A stretch of DNA of 64,000 nucleotides from Povalibacter uvarum (lineage in GTDB: Bacteria > Pseudomonadota > Gammaproteobacteria > Steroidobacterales > Steroidobacteraceae): assembly GCF_014202975.1 (NCBI RefSeq), contig NZ_JACHHZ010000005.1, positions 248,001 through 312,000 on the forward strand. Direction: 5' to 3'. The notes under the pieces were generated by a model. The model was not told where the DNA came from. It searched no databases and saw only the letters and a program-made list of their open reading frames with translations. Made by a program: the position numbers and the translations under genes. Shown one piece after another: positions 1 to 8,156 of the stretch. Within the stretch, counting starts at the first letter, position 1. Every line of letters begins with the position of its first letter.

Positions 1-1
1 C

Positions 2-568
2 GAGGGGTTGCTGGGCCGCGTGCGCAGACTTGCCGAGGGCGCAGCGACGATGACCGAAACCACATCGACGGTGACGGTCCAGGGTGGAAGCTGGGAGATT
101 CTCAACAACCTGACGGGCGCAAAGCTGCTGAATGCCAACCTGCAGTGGCTCGGCACGCCGATGTACAGCGCGGATGAACAGGAATTCGCCAAGAAGATTC
201 AGCGCGCGACGAGCGTCCCTGACGTCGGCATGGACACGAAGATCCATCCGCTGGAAAACCAGGAGCAGGAAGGCGGCTCGACGGACGTCGGTGACGTGAG
301 CTGGATCGTGCCGACGCTCCATTTCACCGTCGCGACTTCACCCTCGAAGGCGCCATGGCACGCCTGGCCCGTCGTTGCGACCGGCGGCATGTCGATCGGC
401 CACAAGGGGATGGTGCTGGCGTCCAAGACACTCGCGGCCACGATGGTCGATCTCTATGAGCAGCCTGCCACGCTGAAGGCAGTGCGCGCGGAGTTCGAAC
501 AGAAGCGCGGCGGCGTGGTGTTCGATGCGTATATTCCGGATGGGCCGCCGCCGGTGCCGAAGGAGTAG
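2..568 (+). CDS. M20-family amidohydrolase, C-terminal part (AbgB-like), cut by window start
   Basis: The reading frame is open from the first bases, so the N-terminal part lies outside the window. The visible 188 residues resemble the C-terminal part of AbgB, the B subunit of aminobenzoyl-glutamate hydrolase, and related M20 metallopeptidases. They contain the dimerisation/lid segment and the characteristic end with HAWPVVATGGMSIGHKGM, followed by the helix LASKTLAATMVDLYEQP. Proteins of this group hydrolyse N-acyl amino acids or p-aminobenzoyl-glutamate with a two-metal centre, but most metal ligands are in the missing part. The substrate is therefore not predictable. The stop codon runs directly into a family C repeat arm at 571-600. 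Confidence 0.72.
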   Translation, partial: EGLLGRVRRLAEGAATMTETTSTVTVQGGSWEILNNLTGAKLLNANLQWLGTPMYSADEQEFAKKIQRATSVPDVGMDTKIHPLENQEQEGGSTDVGDVSWIVPTLHFTVATSPSKAPWHAWPVVATGGMSIGHKGMVLASKTLAATMVDLYEQPATLKAVRAEFEQKRGGVVFDAYIPDGPPPVPKE

Positions 569-611
569 GCGACGAGCGGTGAGCGACGAGCCATGAGCCG
601 GAGAGAGTTCC

Positions 612-680
612 CGTCACTCCCGCGAAAGCGGGAGTCCATGCCTTGATCGGGATGGATTCCCGCTTTCGCGGGAATGACAG
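612..680. repeat. Family A repeat pair, copy 1
   Basis: Two inverted copies of a short palindrome, CTCCCGCGAAAGCGGGAG and ATTCCCGCTTTCGCGGGAAT, separated by about 20 bases containing CATGCCTTGATC. The same arrangement recurs at seven other loci here. It resembles REP/BIME-type elements, which are extragenic and can fold into hairpins. Confidence 0.85.
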
Positions 681-686
681 CTTGGT

Positions 687-760
687 GTGGGTCCGGCTTT
701 AGCCGGACGTCATGCGAAGCATCGCCACTGGCGATCACGTCCGACTAGAGTCGGACCCAC
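687..760. repeat. Family B dyad repeat, copy 1
   Basis: GTGGGTCCGGCTTTAGCCGG on the left is mirrored by GTCCGACTAGAGTCGGACCC on the right. An inner small hairpin, ATCGCC-ACT-GGCGAT, sits between them. A longer copy with the same architecture is at 59041-59132, and a single arm is at 34241-34268. Confidence 0.8.
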
Positions 761-787
761 AATCAGAGCAAAGCCACGAAACAAAAA

Positions 788-812
788 AAAGGCCCGACAC
801 AGTCGGGCCTTT
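788..812 (-). terminator. Rho-independent terminator after the coiled-coil gene
   Basis: Perfect 8-bp GC stem GGCCCGAC/GTCGGGCC with a 3-nt loop. Read on the minus strand it is followed by eight T residues, so it terminates the gene ending at 846. The plus-strand side has a weaker T-run (TTTCTCGTT). Confidence 0.85.
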
Positions 813-845
813 CTCGTTCTGGCTCGTCGCTCGCAGCTCGCGGGC

Positions 846-1607
846 TTACTTCTTTTCCTTCCCGTTCTTCCCATCCGGCTTCGCATCCGGATTCTCGATT
901 TCCTCGAGCAGCTTCGCGTGCAGGTCCGGGAGCGCCGGCAGATCCTTCTCGTCCTTGACCAGCGGCTTGAGTTGTTCGTGGATCTTCGTGGTCGCTTCGT
1001 GCAGTTCCTTGTAGGTCGTGACGAGGCGGCCCGTGCTGTCCGTCATCTTCGCGAGCTTCTGATCCTGCTCCGCCTTTTCCTTGCGCAGCGAAGTGAAGCT
1101 CGTCTCGATGTCACGGCGCGCATCGGCTTCTTCCTGCCGCTGCTTCTTCAGCGTGTTCATCTTCTTCAACACGTTCTCGGGCGTATCCGCGAGTGCAGTG
1201 TTGATGGCCTTGAGCTGCTTGTCCTTCTCGACGACGCGATCCTTGAGCGTCTGGATTTCCTTCGCCGAGGCGGTGCGCGCGGACGCAGCCTGCTGGTTGG
1301 CGTTGTCGAGCTTCGCGGTCAGGTCGACGACCTGCGCTTCAGCGACAGTCTGCGCCTTCTGCGCCGTGGCCAGCTTCTGCTCCATGCCGAGGATGGAGGA
1401 CTTGGCCTGCTCGCGCGCGGTGACGACGCTGGCGTCGGCTTCCGCGACCTTCTTCAGGGCTGCCTCAAGCGCCGTCTTCAGCTCTTCCTGACTGCAATTC
1501 GGGTCGAGTTTCAAAGCCTCTGCGGCGGTCCGCATGAGCATCTGCTTGCTGATCGCAAGCTCTTTCCAAACTTTAAGCTGAAGTTCCAATTGCGCTTGTT
1601 CCACCAT
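846..1607 (-). CDS. Coiled-coil protein of unknown function
   Basis: 253 residues starting at the ATG preceded by CAGGA. The longer in-frame extension to 1835 is arginine-rich, unlike the rest, and has no start signal. From about residue 35 onward the protein is almost continuously charged/alanine heptads (for example LKKVAEADASVVTAREQAKS), which predicts a long coiled coil. It ends in a lysine-rich tail. There is no signal peptide or membrane segment, so it is probably cytoplasmic. I do not recognise a named family; tropomyosin/SMC-like similarity would be compositional only. It is a single gene followed by a strong terminator at 788-812. Confidence 0.7.
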   Translation of the reverse strand: MVEQAQLELQLKVWKELAISKQMLMRTAAEALKLDPNCSQEELKTALEAALKKVAEADASVVTAREQAKSSILGMEQKLATAQKAQTVAEAQVVDLTAKLDNANQQAASARTASAKEIQTLKDRVVEKDKQLKAINTALADTPENVLKKMNTLKKQRQEEADARRDIETSFTSLRKEKAEQDQKLAKMTDSTGRLVTTYKELHEATTKIHEQLKPLVKDEKDLPALPDLHAKLLEEIENPDAKPDGKNGKEKK

Positions 1608-1943
1608 GTGTCCTGCTGTTACGAAGGGAAGGAAAATTCGGGCCGGCGATTGTATTCCAGGAAGGGCGTTTTGCGGCACGTCTTCTTGAAAATCCGCCGT
1701 TTCGACGCTCGTGTCAGCGAATCCGACGGCGGCAGTACGCGGATCCGCAACTACTTGTTCCCGCTGGCTTTTGCACCCGGAACGCGCCCACAGGGCGTAA
1801 GCCACTGAGCGGCCTAGACATTCCCTGTATCGCAACTCAGTCCGCGACTTAGGGCCGGCATTGAACGGAATGGGGTGCGGTGTCCGGTAGATGGGTCTGG
1901 AGCGACCGCAATCAAGCCGGACAGCGCCCTCGCGGCGGGACGG

Positions 1944-2543
1944 TCAGTCGGCGACCCGCGTTGCCACCCGCTCGTTTTCGCGAGGAGCGGGGTCGCGAAC
2001 GAATCCCAGATGACCGGGCAGCGCTTCGCGATCCATGCGCATCACCCGAAGCTGCCGATCGCCGATCGAGATCTCCAGCGCGGTCATGCTTCCCGACGGC
2101 GTTTCCAGTGCTTTCGTCAGGGCGTACTCGTCCAGCGGCCGGCCCGCATCCGTCATGTTCGCCAGCGCCCAATCGAGGTCGGTATCGAGCAACGATCCTG
2201 CTCCATGTTCAGTGGCGATCGCTACACCGCCGTCTTCATCGATGAGGACTTGCGCGGGCGCCCGTACGACCCGCTGGGTGTGTGTCAGCAGCACGCCGTC
2301 GTTGACCGAGAGGACGAGCGGCGCGGTTTCGACACTGACGAATCCCCGTTGGGGGCCGTTCTGGAAAAACCAGCGGCCGTGGGCGTCGGCTTCGTAGTTG
2401 CCGTTGATCGTATCGATGATCTGCGGCCGGGTGATGACTTCGCCCCGGATCAGCCAGCGTCCGCGGCGATCGAGTCCAAGCCACCCGAAGAGCGCGGGCA
2501 CATTCGGCCAGCGTTCCATTGCGCGCAGGGCCCACGCTTCCAA
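1944..2543 (-). CDS. Conserved proteobacterial protein of unknown function (DUF2944-like)
   Basis: About 199 residues. The N-terminal block [20 protein letters not shown] and the central block [20 protein letters not shown] are typical of a widespread proteobacterial family of unknown function (DUF2944 or a close neighbour; the name is from memory). The first ATG (2519) would cut the conserved [12 protein letters not shown] motif, so I prefer a TTG at 2543, which has GGAG eight bases upstream. No signal peptide or catalytic motif is visible. The upstream neighbour on the same strand is the DUF3565 gene at 2642-2857. Confidence 0.6.
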   Translation of the reverse strand: MEAWALRAMERWPNVPALFGWLGLDRRGRWLIRGEVITRPQIIDTINGNYEADAHGRWFFQNGPQRGFVSVETAPLVLSVNDGVLLTHTQRVVRAPAQVLIDEDGGVAIATEHGAGSLLDTDLDWALANMTDAGRPLDEYALTKALETPSGSMTALEISIGDRQLRVMRMDREALPGHLGFVRDPAPRENERVATRVAD

Positions 2544-2627
2544 TGGCTGCTCCGTCCAAAAGTGAGGGGAGGCAACTATATAACGCTGGTCGCGCGTCCG
2601 AGGCGCGTGGCCGGATGATGGAAGACG

Positions 2628-2659
2628 CTGCGAGCGATGAGCTACGAGTGGCGAGCCGG
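2628..2659. repeat. Family C repeat, copy 2 (single arm)
   Basis: GCTGCGAGCGATGAGCTACG followed by GAGTGGCGAGCC matches one arm of family C. The stop codon of the DUF3565 gene (2642-2644) lies inside it. No opposing arm is recognisable. Confidence 0.55.
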
Positions 2660-2857
2660 ACTGGAGGGCTCGTCGGGCCCGCACAAACGGCATTCGAGGC
2701 AGGTGCCGACCGCTGCGGAACGTCCTTCCTCAGTGGTCACCCATGTGCGGACGAACCACGGTGGATTGTGGCGGACGTGCTGGTTGTGGCCGCATTCGAG
2801 ATGGGCGACCCAGTGCTGCTCTTCGTCCTGATGAAATCCGACGATCCGGCGCTGCAT
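2642..2857 (-). CDS. Small DUF3565-type protein
   Basis: 71 residues beginning [20 protein letters not shown]. The protein contains [21 protein letters not shown] and CLECRLC, the conserved blocks of the DUF3565 family of small proteobacterial proteins. Two cysteine pairs and two histidines suggest metal binding, although no function is established. The start is the ATG at 2857. Codons upstream in frame overlap the divergent ABC transporter leader and are not conserved. The last ten residues are encoded by a family C repeat, which also supplies the stop. Confidence 0.75.
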   Translation of the reverse strand: MQRRIVGFHQDEEQHWVAHLECGHNQHVRHNPPWFVRTWVTTEEGRSAAVGTCLECRLCGPDEPSSPARHS

Positions 2858-2980
2858 GAGAAGAATTGTACGCGCGACGACAGTGTCGGGCGGGCGGGTG
2901 GTCGTGCGTCCTCTAGCGGAGTACCTGATCGCGCGCCGGTGTCTCCTATAATCGGCCGGCTCGATCCAAACGGGGGCGAT

Positions 2981-3937
2981 GTGACAGAAACAATCGGACA
3001 GCCGATCATCAGCGTAAAGAACCTGGTGAAGACGTACGCGTCGGGCTTTCAGGCGCTCAAGGGCGTCGATCTCAGTATCCGCCGCGGCGAGATATTCGCC
3101 CTGCTGGGGCCGAACGGCGCCGGCAAGACGACATTGATCAACATCGTCTGCGGCATCGTGAATCCGACTTCCGGCGTGGCGACCGCCGACGGGCACGATG
3201 TGATCACCGACTACCGGGCCGCGCGGTCCAAGATCGGCCTCGTGCCGCAGGAGCTGTCGACCGATGCTTTCGAGAGCGTCTGGGCCACCATGCGCTTCAG
3301 CCGCGGACTCTTCGGCAAGGGACCCGACGACGCGCATCTGGAAAAGGTCCTGCGCGACCTGTCGCTCTGGGACAAGAAGGATCAGAAGATCATGGCGCTG
3401 TCCGGCGGCATGAAGCGGCGCGTGATGATCGCGAAGGCCCTGTCGCACGAGCCCCAGATCCTGTTTCTCGATGAACCCACGGCCGGTGTCGACGTCGAGC
3501 TCCGCCGCGACATGTGGGAGATGGTCCGGTCGTTGCGGGCGAGCGGCGTCACCATCATCCTGACGACGCACTACATCGAAGAAGCCGAGGAGATGGCCGA
3601 CCGGATCGGCGTCATCAACAAAGGCGAGATCGTGCTGATCGAGGACAAGCACGTCCTGATGCGCAAGCTGGGCCGCAAGCAACTGACGCTTCACCTGCAG
3701 ACACCACTGCAGCAGATTCCGGCGCAGCTCGCGAATCGCCAGCTCGAGCTCTCGGCGGATGGGAACGACCTGATCTATACGTTCGACACGCAGTCGGATT
3801 CGACGGGCATCGCGAGCCTGCTGCGCCAGTTGAACGAGCTGGGCATCGACTTCAAGGATCTACGGACGGAAGAGAGCTCGCTCGAGGAAATTTTCGTGAG
3901 CCTGGTGAGGTCGTCCCAGGTGAGGTTGTCCCAGTGA
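2981..3937 (+). CDS. ABC exporter ATP-binding subunit (YadG-like)
   Basis: 318 residues from a GTG start; no ATG precedes the conserved [13 protein letters not shown] strand. It has a complete nucleotide-binding domain: Walker [10 protein letters not shown] (about 43-51), Q-loop in [14 protein letters not shown], signature LSGGMKRR (about 139), Walker [13 protein letters not shown] (about 159) and H-loop TTHYIEEAE. The C-terminal 90 residues form the usual accessory domain of ABC-2 exporters. The last bases overlap the permease start (GTGA), so the two are translationally coupled. The pair matches E. coli YadG/YadH in size and order. The substrate is unknown. Confidence 0.93.
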   Translation: MTETIGQPIISVKNLVKTYASGFQALKGVDLSIRRGEIFALLGPNGAGKTTLINIVCGIVNPTSGVATADGHDVITDYRAARSKIGLVPQELSTDAFESVWATMRFSRGLFGKGPDDAHLEKVLRDLSLWDKKDQKIMALSGGMKRRVMIAKALSHEPQILFLDEPTAGVDVELRRDMWEMVRSLRASGVTIILTTHYIEEAEEMADRIGVINKGEIVLIEDKHVLMRKLGRKQLTLHLQTPLQQIPAQLANRQLELSADGNDLIYTFDTQSDSTGIASLLRQLNELGIDFKDLRTEESSLEEIFVSLVRSSQVRLSQ

Positions 3938-4695
3938 ACACGCACGCCATTCGCGCGATCTATACCTTCGAACTGGCGCGCTGGTTCCGCACGCTCGTGC
4001 AGAGCGTAGCATCGCCCGTCATCTCGACTTCGCTCTACTTCGTCGTGTTCGGTGCGGCGATCGGCTCGCGCATCGCAACCGTCGACGGCGTGAGCTACGG
4101 CGCGTTCATCGTGCCGGGCCTCATCATGCTGTCGATCCTGACCGAAAGTATTTCGAACGCCTCGTTCGGAATCTACATGCCGCGCTACGCAGGCACGATC
4201 TACGAAGTGCTTTCCGCGCCGGTGTCCTTCGTCGAGGTCGTCACCGGCTATGTCGGTGCTGCCGCGACCAAGTCGGTGTTGCTCGGGCTCATCATCCTTG
4301 CGACGGCCCGATTGTTCGTTCCTTTCCACATCGAGCACCCGGTGTGGATGATTTCCTTCCTGATCCTCACCTCCGTCACGTTCAGCCTGTTCGGATTCAT
4401 CATCGGGCTTTGGGCGAGCGGCTGGGAGAAGCTCCAGGTGATTCCCATCCTGGTGATCACGCCGCTCGCGTTCCTCGGCGGCAGTTTCTATTCGATCAGC
4501 ATGCTGCCGCCGCTGTGGCAGAAGATCACGCTGTTCAATCCCGTCGTGTACCTGATCAGCGGTTTCCGCTGGAGCTTCTACGGCATCTCGGACGTGGGCG
4601 TCGGCATCAGTCTCGCGGCAACGCTGGGATTCATGGTGCTGTGCGTGATTGTGATTGCGTGGATATTCAAGACGGGGCATCGGTTGAAGAACTAG
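3934..4695 (+). CDS. ABC-2 type exporter permease (YadH-like)
   Basis: 253 residues with about six hydrophobic helices. It starts at the GTG that overlaps the ATPase stop, with AGGTGAGG upstream. The conserved segments [20 protein letters not shown] and [15 protein letters not shown] are typical of the YadH/NodJ branch of ABC-2 membrane proteins. The partner is the ATPase just upstream, and together they would form an inner-membrane exporter. The gene ends at a family C hairpin repeat (4699-4758). Confidence 0.92.
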   Translation: MNTHAIRAIYTFELARWFRTLVQSVASPVISTSLYFVVFGAAIGSRIATVDGVSYGAFIVPGLIMLSILTESISNASFGIYMPRYAGTIYEVLSAPVSFVEVVTGYVGAAATKSVLLGLIILATARLFVPFHIEHPVWMISFLILTSVTFSLFGFIIGLWASGWEKLQVIPILVITPLAFLGGSFYSISMLPPLWQKITLFNPVVYLISGFRWSFYGISDVGVGISLAATLGFMVLCVIVIAWIFKTGHRLKN

Positions 4696-4698
4696 CAA

Positions 4699-4758
4699 AT
4701 GAGCGATGAGCAGTGAGCCAGAGGGCTCTGGCTCATCGCTCGCGGCTCATCGCTCGTC
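4699..4758. repeat. Family C repeat, copy 3
   Basis: An inverted repeat containing GAGCCAGAG-GG-CTCTGGCTC flanked by GAGCGATGAGCAG and CTCATCGCTCG. It starts four bases after the YadH-like stop codon and ends four bases before the stop of the convergent gene at 4762. It could act as a hairpin between convergent genes. Confidence 0.8.
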
Positions 4759-4761
4759 CGG

Positions 4762-4959
4762 CTATTTCTTCTTGCTGCTCGTCTTTCTCTTCTTCGGCAC
4801 CTTGCCTCCTGCCCGTCGTGCCTCGGACAAACCGATGGCGATGGCCTGCTTGCGGCTCGTGACTTTCTTGCCCGAGCGGCCGCTGCGCAACGTGCCGCGC
4901 TTGCGTTCATGCATCGCCCGTTTCACTTTCTGCGATGCTTTTTTGCCGTAACGCGCCAT
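4762..4959 (-). CDS. Small basic protein (DUF6496-like)
   Basis: 65 residues, strongly basic, starting MARYGKKASQKVKRAMHERK and containing SGRSGKKVTSRKQAIAIGLS. The SRKQAIAIGLSEAR block is the hallmark of a widespread family of very small proteins (DUF6496, from memory). The lysine-rich ends suggest nucleic-acid binding, but no function is established. It is read toward the ABC exporter genes, with a family C hairpin between them. Confidence 0.75.
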   Translation of the reverse strand: MARYGKKASQKVKRAMHERKRGTLRSGRSGKKVTSRKQAIAIGLSEARRAGGKVPKKRKTSSKKK

Positions 4960-5145
4960 GACGATACCTCGCGGTTGCGTTGAGACATGGCAGCAAGGGG
5001 CTGATGCATCGAATTGTTCCTGACGCGGAACATTCGCTTGCGCGGGCCGGAGAACAACGCATGAACGGGCGAGTGATGCGCACGTAGCACTGGATCGCGA
5101 AGGCGTTTATCGTGCGGTGCTCGCTCATCGAGGCCGGAGGCTCCA

Positions 5146-5958
5146 GTGGAACTGCATCGCGCGACATCGCTCGCCGCCCTGATGGCGGTGCTTCTTTCAG
5201 GCTGCGCACACCAGGTGCCCGCAACGGTGCCGGAAGTCGCCTCCGGATTTCTGAAGGGCTATCTGTCCCGCGAAACCCTTCCCAACAGCAAGTTGCTGCT
5301 TCCGCCTCCGCCCGCAAAGGATTCCGCGGCCTTTACCGCTGATGAAGCCGCCTATCGGTCCACACGCTCTCTGAAGGACACACCGCGCTGGGCGTTGGCG
5401 ATCCAGGATGCGGAACTGAAATTCCCAGAGGTGACGGCTGCTTTCTCCTGTGCGGTCAATGCGCCGCTCACACCGGACGCAACACCTCGCCTGTACATGC
5501 TGCTGCGCCGATCGGCGACTGACGCGGGCCTCGCGATGAACGCAGCAAAGGACAACTACAAGCGGCCGCGGCCGTTCATGGAGTTCAACGAAACGAGCTG
5601 CACGCCGGCGGATGAGCCGTCGTTGCGCAGGAACGGATCGTATCCCTCGGGGCATACGGGGATCGGCTGGGCCTGGGCGTTGATCCTTGCGGAAGTCGCG
5701 CCCGATCGAACCGATCCGATTCTTTACCGCGGCTACACCTACGGTCAGAGTCGGGTGGTCTGCGGCGTGCATTGGCAGAGCGATGTGGAGGCGGGGCGCG
5801 TTGTGGCAGCCGGGGTCGTCGCCCGCTTGCATGCTGATCCGGTATTCGAAGCTGATCTCACCGCAGCCAAGAGGGAGATCGCCGCGGCGCGCGAAAAGCA
5901 GCTGTTGCCTACGCGAGATTGCACTGCCGAAGCGGCCGCGATGGCGATCCACAAGTGA
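5146..5958 (+). CDS. Class A non-specific acid phosphatase (PhoN-like), lipoprotein
   Basis: 270 residues from a GTG with GGAGG six bases upstream. The N-terminus is a lipoprotein signal ending at LLSGC. The full PAP2/class A phosphatase signature is present: K-x6-RP in KDNYKRPRP, PSGH in SYPSGHTG, and SR-x5-H-x3-D in SRVVCGVHWQSD, so both catalytic histidines and the aspartate are intact. It should hydrolyse organic phosphomonoesters in the periplasm. It stands alone on its strand and is followed by the L,D-transpeptidase gene after 84 bases. Confidence 0.93.
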   Translation: MELHRATSLAALMAVLLSGCAHQVPATVPEVASGFLKGYLSRETLPNSKLLLPPPPAKDSAAFTADEAAYRSTRSLKDTPRWALAIQDAELKFPEVTAAFSCAVNAPLTPDATPRLYMLLRRSATDAGLAMNAAKDNYKRPRPFMEFNETSCTPADEPSLRRNGSYPSGHTGIGWAWALILAEVAPDRTDPILYRGYTYGQSRVVCGVHWQSDVEAGRVVAAGVVARLHADPVFEADLTAAKREIAAAREKQLLPTRDCTAEAAAMAIHK

Positions 5959-6042
5959 CGCCGCGCTAAGCATTTTCCGCAGCGTGCGCTGCCGCCAGTG
6001 GCGCGGCTGACAGAATGGCCGCCTGCACGAGAGGAGAGCGGC

Positions 6043-7101
6043 ATGGGACGCATCGGGATCATCGATCGGTTCGTCCGCTGTACATCGCTGGTTGCGCTGT
6101 TGCTTGCGTCAGTCAGTGCCTTCGCCAATGTCCCTTTCTGGGGCGCGAAGCAATCGATGCCGGCGGATACGCTGATCACGCAGCTCAAGCACGGCGAATG
6201 GATCTGGCTCGGCGATGCGATCCGCACTGGTCCGATCGTCATGGTCGTGAGTCTGGACGAGCAGCGCGCCTACGTGTATCGCAATGGTGTCGCGATCGGC
6301 ATCACGACGGTGAGCACCGGCAGGCCGGGTCATGAGACGCCGACTGGCGTATTCACGATTCTGCAGAAAGACAAGGATCACCGTTCCACGATCTACAACA
6401 GCGCACCGATGCCTTACATGGAGCGGCTCACGTGGGGCGGCGTCGCATTGCATGCAGGTGGCTTGCCCGGGTATCCGGAGTCGCATGGCTGCATTCATCT
6501 GCCGAGCGAGTTCGCGCGGCTCTTGTTCGAGATTACCTCGACGGGCATGACGGTCGTCATCGCCAGCGCGGCGACGCAACCGACGGAAGTCAGTCATCCG
6601 GGGTTTCTTGCGCCTGTCAGCACGAAGGGAACGCTGCTGCAGTCGCAGCCGTTGCAGCAAACGGAATCGACGCGCTGGCAGCCGGATCTATCGCCGACCG
6701 GTCCCGTCAGCGTAATACTGAGTCGCGTGAGTGGCCGCGCGATCGTCTATCGCGACGGCATCGAGATCGGGCGATCGCGGGTTGTGTTCCGGGGAAGCGA
6801 GCCGATCGGCACGCACGCGTTGATTCTCGCCGCCGGTTCGGCGACTAACCCGCGCTTCGTGCCCGATCCCGCCACCGAGCATTGGTTGCGCGTCGGAATC
6901 GCAGGCCGCACGGATGAAGCGAGCACGGAGCCCGATGCGGTCAATGCGAGTCGCATCGAGATTCCCAATGATTTCCTGAGTGCCGTCTATGGTGTTCTGG
7001 AAATCGGATCGACGGTGCTGGTGACCGACGAGGCGATCACGCCGGCAACGACCGGAACGAAGCTCGACGTCGTGAACGCTGATCCGCCAGAAGCGCTTTG
7101 A
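6043..7101 (+). CDS. L,D-transpeptidase (YkuD domain), periplasmic
   Basis: 352 residues, start chosen at the ATG with GAGGAGAG just upstream. The signal peptide ends near ASVSAFA. The YkuD domain spans roughly residues 60-170 and contains the catalytic motif SHGCIHLP with the upstream histidine in HAGGLPG. Such enzymes cross-link peptidoglycan 3-3 or attach proteins to it. The C-terminal half (about 210-350) repeats the pattern of a strand VILSRVSGRAIVYRDGIEIG similar to VVSLDEQRAYVYRNGVAIG, so it looks like a second, degenerate YkuD-like domain without the Cys/His motif. The gene is convergent with the next outer-membrane protein gene, with no gap between the stop codons. Confidence 0.9.
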   Translation: MGRIGIIDRFVRCTSLVALLLASVSAFANVPFWGAKQSMPADTLITQLKHGEWIWLGDAIRTGPIVMVVSLDEQRAYVYRNGVAIGITTVSTGRPGHETPTGVFTILQKDKDHRSTIYNSAPMPYMERLTWGGVALHAGGLPGYPESHGCIHLPSEFARLLFEITSTGMTVVIASAATQPTEVSHPGFLAPVSTKGTLLQSQPLQQTESTRWQPDLSPTGPVSVILSRVSGRAIVYRDGIEIGRSRVVFRGSEPIGTHALILAAGSATNPRFVPDPATEHWLRVGIAGRTDEASTEPDAVNASRIEIPNDFLSAVYGVLEIGSTVLVTDEAITPATTGTKLDVVNADPPEAL

Positions 7102-7944
7102 CTAGAACGTCGCCCGCAGATAGAGCTGCCCGCCCTCATACCGCCAGTCCAGCTTGCCCTGGAAGTCGTCGCCATCGTCGATGTCGACGTCGGTCTGAAA
7201 GAGGTTGTACGAGAGACCGACACCGACGTGCCTGGAGAACTGCCAGAGAATCCCCGCCTGGTAGTCCTGGATGACGCCGTCGTACTCCTCGTACTTCATC
7301 TCGAAGTACTGCGCGTGCGCCTGCAGGTGGAAATTGCCGGCGAAGTTCCAGTGGCCGCGCAGGCCGATCACGGGCAGCGGCGCGTCGGTCTGAACATCTT
7401 CGCTCGCCGTCTCGGTGAGCGTCGTTTCGGGAACGAGTACGCTGCCCGTCAGCTGCGTCTTGAACGCCACATTGTGGACGCCGATCGATGCACCGAGCTC
7501 GTACTTGTCGCGCCTGAGGAAATCGTATTCGTACGCGAGCTCGAAGATCTGCCATTGCAGCCGGGCGTCGATCTCCACACCGATCGGGAACGTGACGTCG
7601 CCGAAGTCGATCTGTCTCGACGCCGTCGCCGACGATGAGCGATCGCTGTCGAAGTACATGAGCCGCAGTTTGTGCTTCGGGAAGAATCGCCACGCGCCTT
7701 CGAGCCGGAAGACCTTGTCCTCGGTCATGTTGAAGAGCTCTTCGATCTTGATCGGATCGCCCAGGATCCGGCCCACATCGACGCCGTCGATGCGATCGGC
7801 GCGGATCCGCGTCTGCGAATCCATGAAGTAGTAGCCGAGATCGAGCGTGAAGCGGTCGTTCAGCGGACCGCCTTCATCGGCCGCCGAGGCGATGGAGCTG
7901 ACGAGCAGGATCGCCAGGCCAAGGAACTTTGGGCACGCCGGCAT
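7102..7944 (-). CDS. Outer-membrane beta-barrel protein, paralogue 1
   Basis: 280 residues with an N-terminal signal (cleavage near SIASA), RBS GGGAGG. The mature part begins LNDRFTLDLGYYFMDSQT and consists of alternating strands. It ends with EGGQLYLRATF, a C-terminal phenylalanine as expected for BAM-dependent barrels. It is closely similar over its full length to the gene at 8157-8996 (shared blocks GDPIKIEELFNM, LRLMYFDSDRSS, VDIDDGDDFQGKLDW), so the two are a tandem duplication. A more distant relative is at 14485-15315. The function is unknown; it may be a small channel or structural barrel. Confidence 0.85.
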   Translation of the reverse strand: MPACPKFLGLAILLVSSIASAADEGGPLNDRFTLDLGYYFMDSQTRIRADRIDGVDVGRILGDPIKIEELFNMTEDKVFRLEGAWRFFPKHKLRLMYFDSDRSSSATASRQIDFGDVTFPIGVEIDARLQWQIFELAYEYDFLRRDKYELGASIGVHNVAFKTQLTGSVLVPETTLTETASEDVQTDAPLPVIGLRGHWNFAGNFHLQAHAQYFEMKYEEYDGVIQDYQAGILWQFSRHVGVGLSYNLFQTDVDIDDGDDFQGKLDWRYEGGQLYLRATF

Positions 7945-8108
7945 GCAACCTCCCTCGCTGCATTCTTATGCGTATATTTTGTCCCTGAGTCGTGCAGATG
8001 AACGCAGGGTGTCTGTGGCCGAGTATGCAATATCCGGCCGTTCTGAAGTACCTGCTTTTAGGGGCGGTCGCCATGCCCCCTTATGTAGCAAGCGGGGGCG
8101 GCAGAGGA

Positions 8109-8140
8109 GGCATGGATCCCCGCTTTCGCGGGGATGACGC
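8109..8140. repeat. Family A repeat, copy 2 (single)
   Basis: A single palindrome, ATCCCCGCTTTCGCGGGGAT, in the 212-base gap between the two paralogous barrel genes. The rest of the gap shows nothing recognisable. Confidence 0.8.
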
Positions 8141-8156
8141 AGAGCCTGCGTCACTT

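Larger units (their letters stand above)
571..846. repeat. Composite nested repeat: family C arms enclosing family A and family B
   Basis: The outer arms are GAGCGGTGAGCGACGAGCC (571-600) and its loose complement TCTGGCTCGTCGCTCGCAGC (819-844), which match family C elsewhere (4699, 25733, 50945). Inside lie a family A inverted pair (612-680) and a family B dyad (687-760), and then a Rho-independent terminator at 788-812. The simplest reading is that A and B elements landed in or beside an older C element. No coding sequence is evident in this stretch. Confidence 0.6.

Noticed and set aside
687..1808. Long plus-strand reading frame of 373 codons
   Set aside because: It crosses the family B repeat and terminator and is antisense to the coiled-coil gene; its Leu/Arg-rich composition is the usual shadow of an acidic, alanine-rich gene.
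2858..3694. Minus-strand frame continuous with the DUF3565 gene
   Set aside because: Only the last 71 codons (2642-2857) have family conservation; the rest is antisense to the ABC ATPase.
6640..7101. C-terminal half of the transpeptidase considered as a second active catalytic domain
   Set aside because: Strand pattern is repeated but the SHGC motif and catalytic histidine are missing.
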